The notes: generated from the letters alone by a model not told the origin. A stretch of 64,000 bases of DNA from Molanna angustata (GCA_963576475.1 OY754969.1:28557388-28621387); one strand, 5' to 3'. Counted from the first letter of the stretch, positions 1 through 10,193 are shown. Program-made: numbers and translations.

Positions 1-515
1 TAAAAATAGAAGCTTCGAATTTAGTGACTTTCAATATGAACAGTTTTTTTTTATTTAATTTTGTAAAATGTAAATTAACGACAACCATTTTTTTGTATTA
101 ATGAAATTTAGTATAATGTATTAACAACAATATGTAAATTTGGCCAAATAGTTAATAAGAAATTTTTTGATTATAAATAATGTTTTCTTGGGTCATAATT
201 ACATTAAGATACATTTTTTAAAAGGGTTAATATTGGGTGTGGTAAAATGGAATAGAAATAAAAATGTAATGAGGTTGTAATAATTTAATTGTATTATATG
301 GATAATTTTTTTTATATCAAAACGAAAAAGACTGATTAAGCAAAATGAAATATAAATTGTTATCATAATTCAGGTTTTGTATTTATCTCTCCTCCTTTTG
401 ACCTTCTAATGGTATGACAAGAAATGATCAAATATTGATAATCTTAAATTATATTTATTTTTGGTATAATGGGAGTCTTTTGATAGACTTCCCTTAAAAA
501 AATTTTTTCTTTGAA
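1..515. other. AT-rich non-coding stretch
   Basis: No open frame, splice-flanked exon or repeat was recognised here. As the window begins inside the BCAS3 gene (coding exons start at 4783 and continue a protein whose N-terminus is missing), this is most likely intron. Confidence 0.5.
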
Positions 516-529
516 TTGGAGTTAAATTC

Positions 530-656
530 CTTTAGGGCAGGTTGCGACCCCGAGAATTCGATTTTTGATAGTTTCATGTGTAAACGGCTGGCTGGCCGGT
601 GGTGCGGGTGCGAGTCCGGGTGGGGCGAGGCCCTAGGCCTCTGCCACCATGACTTT
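530..656. other. Short GC-rich patch of unknown origin
   Basis: A roughly 125-bp stretch is much richer in G and C than its surroundings and directly precedes the first unit of the tandem satellite. It can be read as an open frame from 516 to 737, but that frame runs on into the satellite and resembles no protein I know. It may be the left end of a repeat element or foreign filler. Confidence 0.3.
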
Positions 657-925
657 AACCCTCACAATACGATCGACAATTCATCAAAGTTTAATTGCAA
701 TCGGATGAACGGTTCCCAGGATAGTCCACCTTCATAGGTAAAATGACCTAAAACTCGATGAAGAAGAAGAAGAAGTTAAAATTTTTTGATCCAGAAACCA
801 TCCCGGGCATACTCTCGACAACTCACCAAAGTTTCATCGCAATCGGATGAACGGTTTAGGAGCGCATTCAACACATACATGATACATACATAGATACAAA
901 CATTCAAATTTATAATATAGAAGAC
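657..925. repeat. Partial unit 0 of the 1.5-kb satellite
   Basis: This matches the right end of the two full units that follow. It contains the subrepeat with GGATGAACGGTT and an AAG-rich run, and the closing segment ending in AACATTCAAATTTATAAT. It lacks the minisatellite core, so it is a left-truncated unit fused head-to-tail to unit 1. Confidence 0.7.
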
Positions 926-1009
926 TAGTGAACACCCGGCAAACTTCGTATTGCCTGTATAATTAAAAATTGTCCTCCATAACCACCCGTCGCTTCAGAC
1001 TCTTCAATA

Positions 1010-1727
1010 CCTCCCATCCCTTCAGTACTTCCCGTCCCTTCAGTACCTTCCGTCCCTTCAGTACCTCCCGTCCCTTCAGTACCTCCCTCAGTTACTCCCG
1101 TTCCTTAGTTACTCCCGTTCCTTAGTTACTCCCGTCCCTTCAGTTACTCCCGTCCCTTCAGTTACTCCCGTCCCTTCAGTTACTCCCGTCCCTTCAGTTA
1201 CTCCCGTCCCTTCAGTTACTCCCGTCCCTTCAGTTACTCCCGTCCCTTCAGTTACCCCCGTCCCTTCAGTTACTCCCGTCCCTTCAGTTACTCCCGTCCC
1301 TTCAGTTACTCCCGTCCCTTCAGTTACTCCCGTCCCTTCAGTTACTCCCGTCCCTTCAGTTACTCCCGTCCCTTCAGTTACTCCCGTCCCTTCAGTTACT
1401 CCCGTCCCTTCAGTTACTCCCGTCCCTTCAGTTACTCCCGTCCCTTCAGTTACTCCCGTCCCTTCAGTTACTCCCGTCCCTTCAGTTACTCCCGTCCCTT
1501 CAGTACCTCCCGTCCCTTCAGTTACTCCCGTCCCTTCAGTTACTCCCGTCCCTTCAGTTACTCCCGTCCCTTCAGTTACTCCCGTCCCTTCAGTTACTCC
1601 CGTCCCTTCAGTTACTCCCGTCCCTTCAGTTACTCCCGTCCCTTCAGTTACTCCCGTCCCTTCAGTTACTCCCGTCCCTTCAGTTACTCCCGTCCCTTCA
1701 GTTACTCCCGTCCCTTCAGTAGGTCCC
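1010..1727. repeat. 18-bp minisatellite, array 1
   Basis: About 38 near-perfect copies of CCCTTCAGTTACTCCCGT are present, with variant copies (TACCTCC, TACCTTC) at the left edge and one internal variant near 1501. The unit length is a multiple of three, so stop-free frames encoding a six-residue repeat arise by chance. Confidence 0.9.
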
Positions 1728-2345
1728 GGTCATACGCTCGACAATTCATCAAAGTTTCATTGAAATTGATTGAACGGTTCCAAGGATAGTCCACCTTCAT
1801 CGGTAAAATGACCTGATACCCGATGAAGAAGAAGAAGAAGAATTTTTTTTTAATCCAGAAACCATCCCGGGCATACACTCGACAATTCATCAAAGTTTCA
1901 TTGAAATTGAATGAACGGTTCCCAGGATAGTCCACCTTCATAGGTAAAATGACCTGATACCCGATGATGAAGAAGAAGAAGAAAAATTTTTTAATCCAGA
2001 AACTATCCCGGTCATACGCTCGACAATTCACCAAAGTTTCATTGCAATCGGATGAACGGTTCTCAGGTTAGTCCACCTTCATATGTAAAATGACCTGATA
2101 CCCGATGAAGAAGAAGAAGAAGAAAATATTTTAAATTCAGAAATCATCCCGGGCATACGATCGACAATTCACCAAAGTTTAATTGCAATCGGATGAACGG
2201 TTCCCAGGATAGTCCACCTTCATAGGTAAAATGACCTAAAACTCGATGAAGAAGAAGAAGAAGTTAAAATTTTTTGATCCAGAAACCATCCCGGGCATAC
2301 TCTCGACAACTCACCAAAGTTTCATCGCAATCGGATGAACGGTTT
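1728..2345. repeat. About 140-bp subrepeats, unit 1
   Basis: Consecutive copies share CGACAATTCA, GGATGAACGGTTC, AGTCCACCTTCAT, AAATGACCT, an AAG-repeat run, and AATCCAGAAACCATCCC. They differ at scattered positions, so the array is older or less homogenised than the minisatellite beside it. Confidence 0.75.
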
Positions 2346-2410
2346 AGGAGCGCATTCAACACATACATGATACATACATAGATACAAACATTCAAATTTA
2401 TAATATAGAC

Positions 2411-3971
2411 TAGTGAACACCCGGCAAACTTCGTATTGCCTGTATAATTAAAAATTGTCCTCCATAACCACCCGTCGCTTCAGACTCTTCAATACCTCCC
2501 ATCCCTTCAGTACTTCCCGTCCCTTCAGTACCTTCCGTCCCTTCAGTACCTCCCGTCCCTTCAGTACCTCCCTCAGTTACTCCCGTTCCTTCAGTTACTC
2601 CCGTCCCTTCAGTTACTCCCGTCCCTTCAGTTGCTCCCGTCCCTTCAGTTACTCCCGTCCCTTCAGTACCTTCCGTCCCTTCAGTACCTCCCGTCCCTTC
2701 AGTTACTCCCGTCCCTTCAGTTACCCCCGTCCCTTCAGTTACTCCCGTCCCTTCAGTTACTCCCGTCCCTTCAGTTACTCCCGTCCCTTCAGTTACTCCC
2801 GTCCCTTCAGTTACTCCCGTCCCTTCAGTTACTCCCGTCCCTTCAGTTACTCCCGTCCCTTCAGTTACTCCCGTCCCTTCAGTTACTCCCGTCCCTTCAG
2901 TTACTCCCGTCCCTTCAGTTACTCCCGTCCCTTCAGTTACTCCCGTCCCTTCAGTTACTCCCGTCCCTTCAGTTACTCCCGTCCCTTCAGTTACTCCCGT
3001 CCCTTCAGTTACTCCCGTCCCTTCAGTTACTCCCGTCCCTTCAGTTACTCCCGTCCCTTCAGTTACTCCCGTCCCTTCAGTTACTCCCGTCCCTTCAGTT
3101 ACTCCCGTCCCTTCAGTTACTCCCGTCCCTTCAGTTACTCCCGTCCCTTCAGTTACTCCCGTCCCTTCAGTTACTCCCGTCCCTTCAGTTACTCCCGTCC
3201 CTTCAGTTACTCCCGTCCCTTCATTACCTCCCGTCCCTTCATTACCTCCCGTCCCTTCATTACCTCCCGTCCCTTCAGTAGGTCCCGGTCATACGCTCGA
3301 CAATTCACCATAGTTTCATTGCGATCGGATGAACGGTTCTCAGGATAGTCCACCTTCATCGGTAAAATGACCTGATACCCGATGAAGAAGAAGAAGAAGA
3401 ATTTTTTTTTAATCCAGAAACCATCCCGGGCATACACTCGACAATTCATCAAAGTTTCATTGAAATTGAATGAACGGTTCCCAGGATAGTCCACCTTCAT
3501 AGGTAAAATGACCTGATACCCGATGAAGAAGAAGAAGAAGAAAAATTTTTTAATCCAGAAACTATCCCGGTTATACGCTCGACAATTCACCAAAGTTTCA
3601 TTGCAATCGGATGAACGGTTCTCAGGTTAGTCCACCTTCATATGTAAAATGACCTGATACCCGATGAAGAAGAAGAAGAAGAAGAAAATATTTTAAATTC
3701 AGAAATCATCCCGGGCATACGATCGACAATTCACCAAAGTTTAATTGCAATCGAATGAACGGTTCCCAGGATAGTCCACCTTCATAGGTAAAATGACCTA
3801 AAACTCGATGAAGAAGAAGAAGAAGTTAAAATTTTTTGATCCAGAAACCATCCCTGGTATACTCTCGACAGTTCACCAAAGTTTCATCGCAATCGGATGA
3901 GCGGTTTAGGAGCGCATTCAACACATACATAGATACATACATAGATACAAACATTCAAATTTATAATATAG
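2411..3971. repeat. Unit 2 of the tandem 1.5-kb satellite
   Basis: A direct head-to-tail copy of unit 1, with the same start motif, minisatellite (2500-3285) and subrepeats (3286-3905), ending at AATTTATAATATAGAT. It is about 75 bp longer than unit 1, mainly from minisatellite copy number. Copies near its left edge have TACCTTC variants and those near its right edge have ATTACCTCC variants that unit 1 lacks. Confidence 0.75.
2500..3285. repeat. 18-bp minisatellite, array 2
   Basis: About 43 copies of the same 18-mer as in array 1. The long stop-free frame across it (2455-3348) encodes a monotonous six-residue repeat and is not considered a gene. Confidence 0.9.
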
Positions 3972-4063
3972 ATAACATTGCAAATATGTTCGCAAATTCA
4001 AAAATAAAGTGCACGATAAAAAAATATCAATAAAAAATCAAATATTAGCGGAGTTATTCAATA

Positions 4064-4281
4064 TGGGGTAAGATCGAATATCTCACAATTTGGCGCGAAA
4101 ATACCTCTGCTGAGTAAATTGATCATATCATACGTCCACTTAGCGCGGTGAACTAGCTTCAACTGAATGATGGTATGTGAGGAAATGACGTATAAAACCG
4201 AACCATCGACAACTAATAATGTTGCAAGACTTCGGAGTAAATTCAAATTATCGATCTTACCCCGTTTTCGATCTTCCCCCA
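4064..4281. mobile_element. MITE-like inverted-repeat element
   Basis: The left end TGGGGTAAGATCGAA is the inverse of the right end TTCGATCTTCCCCCA, and a second inverted copy, TCGATCTTACCCC, lies just inside the right end. The length is about 218 bp and there is no coding capacity. Target duplication is not clear, so the superfamily is undetermined. Confidence 0.5.
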
Positions 4282-4283
4282 AC

Positions 4284-4782
4284 TCACCTTATTCTTTTTT
4301 GTTTATACTAGATGTAAGAAAATGCATTTATTTTTTACATCTAAATAAAATATGCATACATTCATACATTAACAAAATAACTATACCAATAAAAAAAGAT
4401 AGAAGAAATACATTACACTAAGAAAAAATTAAATATTAGTTTAAATATGAGATTAGAGGAACTAATTTTGGTGATATGGCAACATTATTCAGTTAGACTG
4501 TCTTGACAGTTGTACCAATACTACAACGAGAAATGTGAAACGCAGTCTAATCCTAATATTATCTCATTATAACAAAAAGGGAAATTGATAGAATATTAAG
4601 AAAGACATACATGGATGCCTAGTTTTATAAACTCTTGTGTATCATTAATTGTTTTGTAATTTTTCTTGAGATTAATAATATGTTTAGTCAATCCCCCTAG
4701 AAAATAATTTAAAAGTTCTTATGCAAACTAAAAACAAATACTATACATTAAGTCCTTAATAAAATAATATTTTATTCTTTAG
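4284..4782. other. Intron sequence before the first visible BCAS3 exon
   Basis: AT-rich and without recognised elements. It ends in a pyrimidine-rich tract and the acceptor TTCTTTAG at 4775-4782. Confidence 0.5.
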
Positions 4783-4933
4783 GTTGGTGAAAATTTGGTA
4801 AACTCGGCATGGTATCCTAATCCCAGACTTCCTCCCTTCCCTGTACCCTGTTCACAATCACCACTGGCACAGCTGCGCCCCATGCCTCCTGCTGGAACCA
4901 TACCGACACATACCATTACTCGAAACAGTTCAG
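4783..4933 (+). CDS. Bcas3: BCAS3/Rudhira, internal exon a
   Basis: This is the first visible coding exon of the BCAS3 orthologue. It is 151 nt, begins in phase 0 (VGENLVNSAWYPNP) and ends in phase 1 (TRNSS plus one base), between acceptor TTCTTTAG and donor GTAAAT. It encodes a Pro-rich segment ending TIPTHTITRNSSG. In characterised animals BCAS3 (Rudhira) is a cytoplasmic WD40/PROPPIN-like protein linked to microtubules and intermediate filaments, directional cell migration and, with PHAF1, phagophore membranes. This exon lies after the propeller, so the N-terminal half must be left of the window. Assignment rests mainly on exons c and d downstream. Confidence 0.85.
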
Positions 4934-5015
4934 GTAAATAAATCTGTCTTATTTTTGTTTTAGCTTGGGTTTTCTGTGGCTAGTCATAAAACTCATTCAA
5001 ATTTGTGTTATTTAG

Positions 5016-5225
5016 GACGTCAACGTCTTTCGTCAGTGTCTGAAGAAGGTCAAGCTCCGCTGGCAGTGTGTTCCCGATGGGGCTCTGTTAGGGCAACTGC
5101 TTCTGGTCCAACCGCTAGGACTACACGAGGATCTGCTAATGTTGGAGGGGCCATGCAGGCTCTGTATGTCATGTCCGCACATGGGTATCTCATACAGTAC
5201 CATATCAATCCAAAACATTTAGGAG
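5016..5225 (+). CDS. Bcas3: BCAS3/Rudhira, internal exon b
   Basis: A 210-nt exon, phase 1 in and phase 1 out, flanked by acceptor GTTATTTAG and donor GTAAAT. Joined to exon a it reads GRQRLSSVSEEG, then a small-residue linker, then ALYVMSAHGYLIQYHINPK. This last stretch resembles the conserved BCAS3-family strand where the protein reports on its own propeller text (LYV.SAHG.L..Y). The intron before it is only 82 nt, so exons a and b are a compact pair. A stop-free frame starting at 4976 overlaps this exon but includes intron and should not be used as a gene model. Confidence 0.9.
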
Positions 5226-5282
5226 GTAAATAAACTTGAATATTTCAAAATATTTTGATAATTACACATACCATTCTATGTA

Positions 5283-5485
5283 CAGTACTATCTCCCTAAT
5301 CCGGTACTTCACAACAACATCACGTCATTCAAATTTTATTAATAAACAATAGATTATGCACGAATATGTGTAAACCAAATGTACATAAATTATTACTCAT
5401 TTTACCTACATTCCAATAATCCGAATTTTCCCCTAATCCGGCACTCGTGTGACAGTAGTAGTGCCAAATTAGTGAAATTGTACTG
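5283..5485. mobile_element. Pogo/Tigger-like MITE in a BCAS3 intron
   Basis: A 203-bp element with imperfect inverted ends (CAGTACTATCTCCCTAATCC on the left, ATTAGTGAAATTGTACTG on the right). It is flanked on both sides by TA at 5281-5282 and 5486-5487, as expected for Tc1/mariner/pogo insertion. The internal CCCTAATCCGGCACT echoes the end motif. It has no coding capacity and occupies more than half of the 353-nt intron. Confidence 0.6.
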
Positions 5486-5578
5486 TACTTTGTGTTTGTT
5501 ATAGAGAAAAACAATGGTTTCTTTTCAATTTTGGTTGGTTGATGTTTTAAAGATTATTTTTTGACTATCCTGTTTCAG

Positions 5579-5733
5579 GAATACCAAAAGAAAAAGTTTG
5601 CGATGATACAGCCATCGAATTGGATGTTGAGGCTCGTGTTCAATGGCCACTTCTTCGTCCTCTCACATCACATGATATCATGGCTCCACTAACACCAAAT
5701 AATATTCTCATTAGACCCATTAAGTTTTTTAAG
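5579..5733 (+). CDS. Bcas3: BCAS3/Rudhira, internal exon c
   Basis: A 155-nt exon, phase 1 in and phase 0 out, between acceptor CTGTTTCAG and donor GTTAGT. It encodes GIPKEKVCDDTAIELDVEA, then RVQWPLLRPLT, then NNILIRPIKFFK. The PKEKVCDD..IELDVEA..QWPL pattern is a hallmark of the BCAS3 C-terminal domain and is one of the two strongest identifiers of this gene. No frame disruption is seen. Confidence 0.95.
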
Positions 5734-5861
5734 GTTAGTAAAATCCTGGTATAAATGTGTATATCAATGAAGCTTTAAAAAAACTTGCATTATAACCTTT
5801 ACAAATTTTTAAAATCACTTTAATATTTGTAAAAAAAAAACAATAATAAAACAACTCTTCA

Positions 5862-6076
5862 GCTTTCGTAGCTCAGTTCGTTAGAGATCTGACATCTGAG
5901 CTAAAAGTCCCAGGTTCAGTTCCCTGTGAAGACATTTTTATAATTGCTTTTTCAGTCTGCATCTGTAAGACAATAAATATGTATCCAGAATTTGGCGACT
6001 TGTTATTGTGTGCGTGTTAAATTAATATTTGATATAGTACTTGTTAGTTGCCCGAGAAGTAACACAAAAATTAAAT
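5862..6076 (+). mobile_element. tRNA-derived SINE, family 1, copy 1
   Basis: The head (5862-5933) resembles a tRNA, with an A-box-like TAGCTCAGTTCG and a B-box-like GGTTCAGTTCC. The body contains CAGAATTTGGCGACTTGTTA and GTGTTAAATTAATATTTGAT and ends near an A-rich stretch. The same head and body recur at 55568-55775 and the body alone at 21985-22082. The acceptor-stem halves do not pair well, so this is a SINE and not a tRNA gene. Confidence 0.75.
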
Positions 6077-6345
6077 ACATGTATATAAATATTTTGGCAC
6101 TTAATTATATTTGTGACATCTGTGAAATAAGAATAGATTAATATGATGATGGTTATGAATGAATACAATCTCTGGGATATTTAATAACTGTTACTATTTC
6201 TTACATAGCATTAGCACCTCTTGGTTATTTTCAAGCCACAAGTCAAATATACTTCATATATATCTAAACTCATAAATAAAATTTGTAATAACCAGTTTGA
6301 TTGTTGTATGTAACATATTTTCATATTCATTTATTGGCTTTGTAA

Positions 6346-6561
<216 letters not shown>

Positions 6562-6754
6562 TAAGTATCCTGCCTTCACTAGTATGCAACGTAGATTGTG
6601 TAAAATTAATTTATTGATAAATTACTCACATCTGTTTTTATTATAAAAAAATAGAAAATATTCAATTTTTTTACTAAAAATTACATTTGATAGTTTAAAA
6701 AAATTATACCAGTCATCCTTTGATATACAAATAATTTACCAACTAATTCACAAA

Positions 6755-7631
6755 CAATGGCGGATGCTCCTTAGGTGCGCTGGAGCGCTGAACCGGTGAA
6801 ATAAAATAAAAGCATAAACCAAATTATGTATCAACAAACATGTTTAAAAAAATACCAAATTACTTGTAACGTAAGTACAAGAATGAATACAAAAAAAATT
6901 CGAGTATCACTTGACTTAAATAAACGCCTGATTTTATGCACCTGTGAGAGACCCGCGGTGCGTTTTTATAAGCGCACCACAGATTTTATAACAAATGTAT
7001 GGAAACTTAGATAACGTACTGGCTCGTGAAATAATAGATATTTCATACGAATGTTAGAGGACTTTGGCGCGCCGCACCGCTAAGCTATGTAGTTTGCCGA
7101 TTCTTTGTTAGGCGGCGCGCATTTCACTGTTGTTTAAATATGTTTGTTTGATTATAAATTATGTAACTCATTGTATATTGTGTATTTTTCTACATTACTG
7201 AGTATTATTGAATTCTGTGTGGATTTTTGTGTTATGTTGAAAATAAACTTTGCACAATTTAGAATCTTGACGATTTTAGAAAGGTTTCAATTTGACAACT
7301 GTTTTTAAATTATGGTCTAGCCGAGTCTTCTTCACAATCCGTTAAACTAATATTTACAATTTCCACGACTTCCGTTGGGAGTGAACGTTATTTTTCCACA
7401 TTAAATAGAATAAAAATATGTTTAAGAAACACCATGACACATGCAGGACCGTCTCAACGCATTGTCTACTGATCACCGAAAGAAAGTTGATTCAGACAAT
7501 ACAGGATTTTAATATGCGAGTAATTAAGAGTTCGTAAGTATAAAAGATCAAAGCCTTCCTACAAAAAATTAATAAGCGTTTTTGTTTTGCTACACCGAAC
7601 CGTTAAAATTATTAGTTAGCAGCCGCCACTG
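6755..7631 (+). mobile_element. Internally deleted hAT transposon 1
   Basis: An 877-bp element with ends CAATGGCGGATGCT and AGCAGCCGCCACTG (imperfect inverted repeats). It is flanked by a perfect 8-bp duplication, TTCACAAA, at 6747-6754 and 7632-7639, the hAT signature. Near its right end it keeps a coding relic of the transposase C-terminal dimerisation region (see 7353-7469). The middle of the transposase is missing, so the copy is non-autonomous. Confidence 0.88.
7353..7469 (+). pseudogene. hAT transposase dimerisation-domain relic
   Basis: The frame reads TISTTSVGSERYFSTLNRIK, then ICLRNTM, then a stop about a dozen residues later. SxxSERxFSxLNRIKxxLRxxM is the classic hAT C-terminal dimerisation motif of ZBED/ZMYM-type transposases. 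About 40 residues remain, without start codon or catalytic core, inside the hAT element with the perfect target duplication. Confidence 0.85.
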
Positions 7632-7649
7632 TTCACAAATTACTAGTAA

Positions 7650-8462
7650 GGGCCAGTCTTATAAACGAGAGACCAAATATTCGTAAGTATGTTTACGATT
7701 TACTAACGGATGGATGTTCCTAAGTAGATATTACTATCGGCGGTATTATAAAACTATTTTATCTGTCCGTTTATTTGACAGTTACAGTCTAATAAGACTA
7801 CAATGGATTTGTATTGGACTATAATGGATTGTAATGGATTAAGCGGGGCTCTCATTGCAATATATAAACAGAGTGTTTAATTTTTTGCGTACTTCAAACA
7901 ATATCAAAAATTACAAAAATGGTGATAATCCTTTATTATTTAACTAGCGCGCTGGATTAGTGATTCAGTGGACACGGGTTCGTTCAAATCTCGCCTCAAC
8001 TGAAATTCTTTTTTTTAAATAAAAAAAAATAATTAATATAAAATAAAACGAAATTCAGTGTCATCAATGTCATGTTGAAATAATAAAATATTTGGTCAAA
8101 CACAAACTTGTAATCAAATTCGTTTTGGTTATTCAAAATCACTGTCGGACGACATTTTTTACTGAAAAAAAGCAATTCAATATAAAAATCCAATAAAATA
8201 TAAAACAGTATATTTTAAAATATTCGTAATATTGAAAATGTACTACAACATAAAAAAAAACAAGTGTGGTAAAACTCAATCCTTCCATAACTTATCGTTA
8301 ACGAACGCTTAATCGGTGGTCCGACCGTCGGTAAAGGCTATCGGTAAACTTTTACTAAAATTTAACTAACGGATTGTTATAAGACGAAATATAGAGCATT
8401 TGTATCAAATTTCGGTTTGTTTGGTCTGAAATCTAACTAACGGATGTTTATAAGACCGGCCC
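7650..8462. mobile_element. PIF/Harbinger-like MITE
   Basis: An 813-bp element with 17-bp inverted ends: GGGCCAGTCTTATAAAC on the left, and GTTTATAAGACCGGCCC on the right with one mismatch. It is flanked on both sides by TAA (7647-7649 and 8463-8465), the 3-bp target typical of PIF/Harbinger. It begins only 8 bp after the right target duplication of hAT 1. No transposase was found; it contains a degraded tRNA-like segment near 7945-8000. Confidence 0.75.
7941..8002 (+). mobile_element. Degraded SINE family 2 head
   Basis: ACTAGCGCGCTGGATTAGTG and a B-box-like GGTTCGTTCAAATC resemble the tRNA-like head of the SINE at 34233, with several changes. It is nested inside the Harbinger-like MITE. 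Confidence 0.4.
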
Positions 8463-8465
8463 TAA

Positions 8466-8759
8466 ATCTATTTAATATAGAACAGTTAGTCACCGTGAAA
8501 CATCTGAAAAAGGTTGTTACAAAGTAAAATTATTCAGTCACCAAATCCTTGCTATGTTATGATTATTTTGCATTTTAAATTAGTTAACAATGAAAAAAAA
8601 TTAACTTAATCTAATATTTTATGAATCAAAATTGGGATACAATAAGGGAAGTTTTTGATATAATTATGGTAAACAAATTTTAACCCAACTGTAATTTATT
8701 CTAGGACTTGTGACTCAGTACATAACTTATTTTAATAATATTATCGTTATTCTTTGTAG
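8466..8759. other. Intron sequence before BCAS3 exon e
   Basis: AT-rich with nothing recognised. It ends in the acceptor TATTCTTTGTAG at 8748-8759. A second AG at 8703-8704 follows a pyrimidine run but would put in-frame stops into the protein. Confidence 0.5.
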
Positions 8760-8890
8760 TACTTCTCTGTCGCTGCTAGATTCTGAAGCTGTGGAGGTCG
8801 GAACTGGTCCAGCCGTAGCAAGATCAAATCCAGTCAACATGCCGGGAGCCAGACCCATTGTACCGGTCCTTATTGAATCTGGATCAGCCA
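8760..8890 (+). CDS. Bcas3: BCAS3/Rudhira, internal exon e
   Basis: A 131-nt exon, phase 2 in and phase 1 out, between acceptor TTCTTTGTAG and donor GTAAGTC. Joined to exon d it reads SSGTSLSLLDSEAVEVGTGP, then ARSNPVNMPGARPIVPVLIE, then SGSA. The RSNPVNMPG..RP..P..IE pattern is consistent with the BCAS3 C-terminal domain. Phase continuity with both neighbours fixes the splice sites. Confidence 0.93.
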
Positions 8891-8967
8891 GTAAGTCACT
8901 ATTCCTCGTAGAATTATGATTAATATTTCATCTTGCCTACCCTGTGAGAGATATGGCATAAAGGTAC

Positions 8968-9095
8968 TTGCTATTTTAGATTGGTCAGCCCGCTGGGTTT
9001 GTAATCCAGTTGTAAGTGCCAAGACCGATTTCCGTTTGTTTAGGGAATGTGTAAAGATGTATATGTACTTGTTAAAAAAATTTTTGAATTCAAAT
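8968..9095 (+). mobile_element. Degraded SINE family 2 copy in a BCAS3 intron
   Basis: It contains CGCTGGGTTTGTAATCCAGT and ACCGATTTCCGTTTG, then AGATGTATATGTACTTGTT. These match the head and tail of the SINE copies at 34233 and 50792, but the B-box region is lost. Confidence 0.55.
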
Positions 9096-9135
9096 ATTCT
9101 GAGAGATTAAAAATCTTTTTCACTAACTCCTTCAG

Positions 9136-9294
9136 GTTCTTTGGAGCATTCTCCGAGGCTGTCAGATGCCTTTCGAAAACAAACATCGTCCGCGTGTATC
9201 ATCGGTGATTCAGGAGAGGGAGTACCAGGCCGGGTCGGAGGTGAAGGAAGGTTGAAGGAAGACTTGGCTGAAGCGATGCGCGAAGCCGATCAAG
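9136..9294 (+). CDS. Bcas3: BCAS3/Rudhira, internal exon f (shared donor)
   Basis: A 159-nt exon, phase 1 in and phase 1 out, between acceptor CTCCTTCAG and donor GTCAGT. It encodes SSLEHSPRLSDAFRKQTSSA, a Gly-rich stretch, then LKEDLAEAMREADQG. This is the last exon common to both possible transcript ends. Its phase-1 donor can join either the long exon at 13976 (giving ADQGCEWTLEDW) or the short exon at 57537 (giving ADQGRNRSFEAE) without breaking the frame. The donor is weaker than the GTAAGT donors upstream, which may favour alternative use. Confidence 0.93.
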
Positions 9295-10193
9295 GTCAGT
9301 CTTACTATTTTATACCTATCTTTAGCACTTTTCATACTTATCTTTTTTGTATATATGTTAATATTATGAAGTTGGGTTTTTTATTTTTTCTACAAAAACA
9401 ATGAATTAGGTAGAATTTTCATAATCGTTTTGGTATTGATTCTGTGCCATGTGTTTAGTTTTCACATATTCGACCTGGTTTTTTAATGCAAGTTGTAATC
9501 TTGACCATAATATTCTTTCCATTTAAACTTTAAAAAAATGTGTATATTCATATTCCAATTCTAAATATGGTATGATATAGAAATTTGATTTTATTTTCAA
9601 TATCCAAAATTATACTTGAATTATTATTGGAATTAGATAAACATATTTTTTTTTATAAAATATGTATTGAATGCATATTTTATTTATGTATTTATAGTTG
9701 ATACCAATTTTGTACACACATAAAATCTACAAATAAAAAAGTTTCATTTATATGAAAAGTCTCTTTTTTTTTCAATTAAAATCTGTTTTATTTATAAAAT
9801 AGGATAGATCTGATGCATTAGAAACACATTTATTAGTAATTAAATTTGTTTATAATGTATAATTTTCGCCAAACTTCTTGAACGAGCTTCCGGTTGCGCA
9901 AAGCGTAAACTTGTGTCTTTTTGCTTCGTTGGTTTACGTGCAAATCGCCCCCCTTCTCGGATGAAAGTTCAAGTTATTTGGTGACAACTATACCTTATAA
10001 GTATATTTTTTTATAAATTTTCTACTATTTATTTTTACACATGACTTCAATAAGGGGATAATCACTGGTTTCATAAAAATTAAATGTGTCCACAATTTTA
10101 TAAAATCAAAATATTTTTACGAAACTTTTTATCTATTAAAACAATATTTGATGTTTAAAAGAACTCATTGAGGAACTTATTTCAATCTTAAGC
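9295..10193. other. Intron, AT-rich
   Basis: No gene or clear element was recognised. A GC-richer patch at about 9868-9960 stands out but was not identified. Confidence 0.45.

Larger units (their letters stand above)
926..2410. repeat. Unit 1 of the tandem 1.5-kb satellite
   Basis: The unit begins TAGTGAACACCCGGCAAACT, continues with the 18-bp minisatellite, then four or five subrepeats of about 140 bp, and ends with the ATACATAGATACAAACATTC segment. The same start motif recurs at 2411, which gives a period of 1485 bp. The ending resembles 3' tails of insect non-LTR retrotransposons, but no coding sequence is present, so I call it a composite satellite of possible LINE-tail origin. Confidence 0.75.

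Noticed and set aside
1010..3285. CRISPR-like array
   Set aside because: Direct repeats without variable spacers, in a eukaryotic genome; it is a minisatellite.
2455..3348. 297-residue open frame of a six-residue repeat (and a 216-residue frame overlapping it)
   Set aside because: Both are readings of the 18-bp minisatellite. The period is a multiple of three, so frames stay open by arithmetic. No start context or flanking coding signal.
1702..3593. Minus-strand frames of 110 and 128 residues with Phe-rich runs
   Set aside because: They read through the AAG-rich subrepeats of the satellite and differ only as the repeats differ.
4976..5233. 85-residue open frame as a separate small gene
   Set aside because: It overlaps BCAS3 exon b and only extends it into introns on both sides; splice sites and family similarity fix the exon at 5016-5225.
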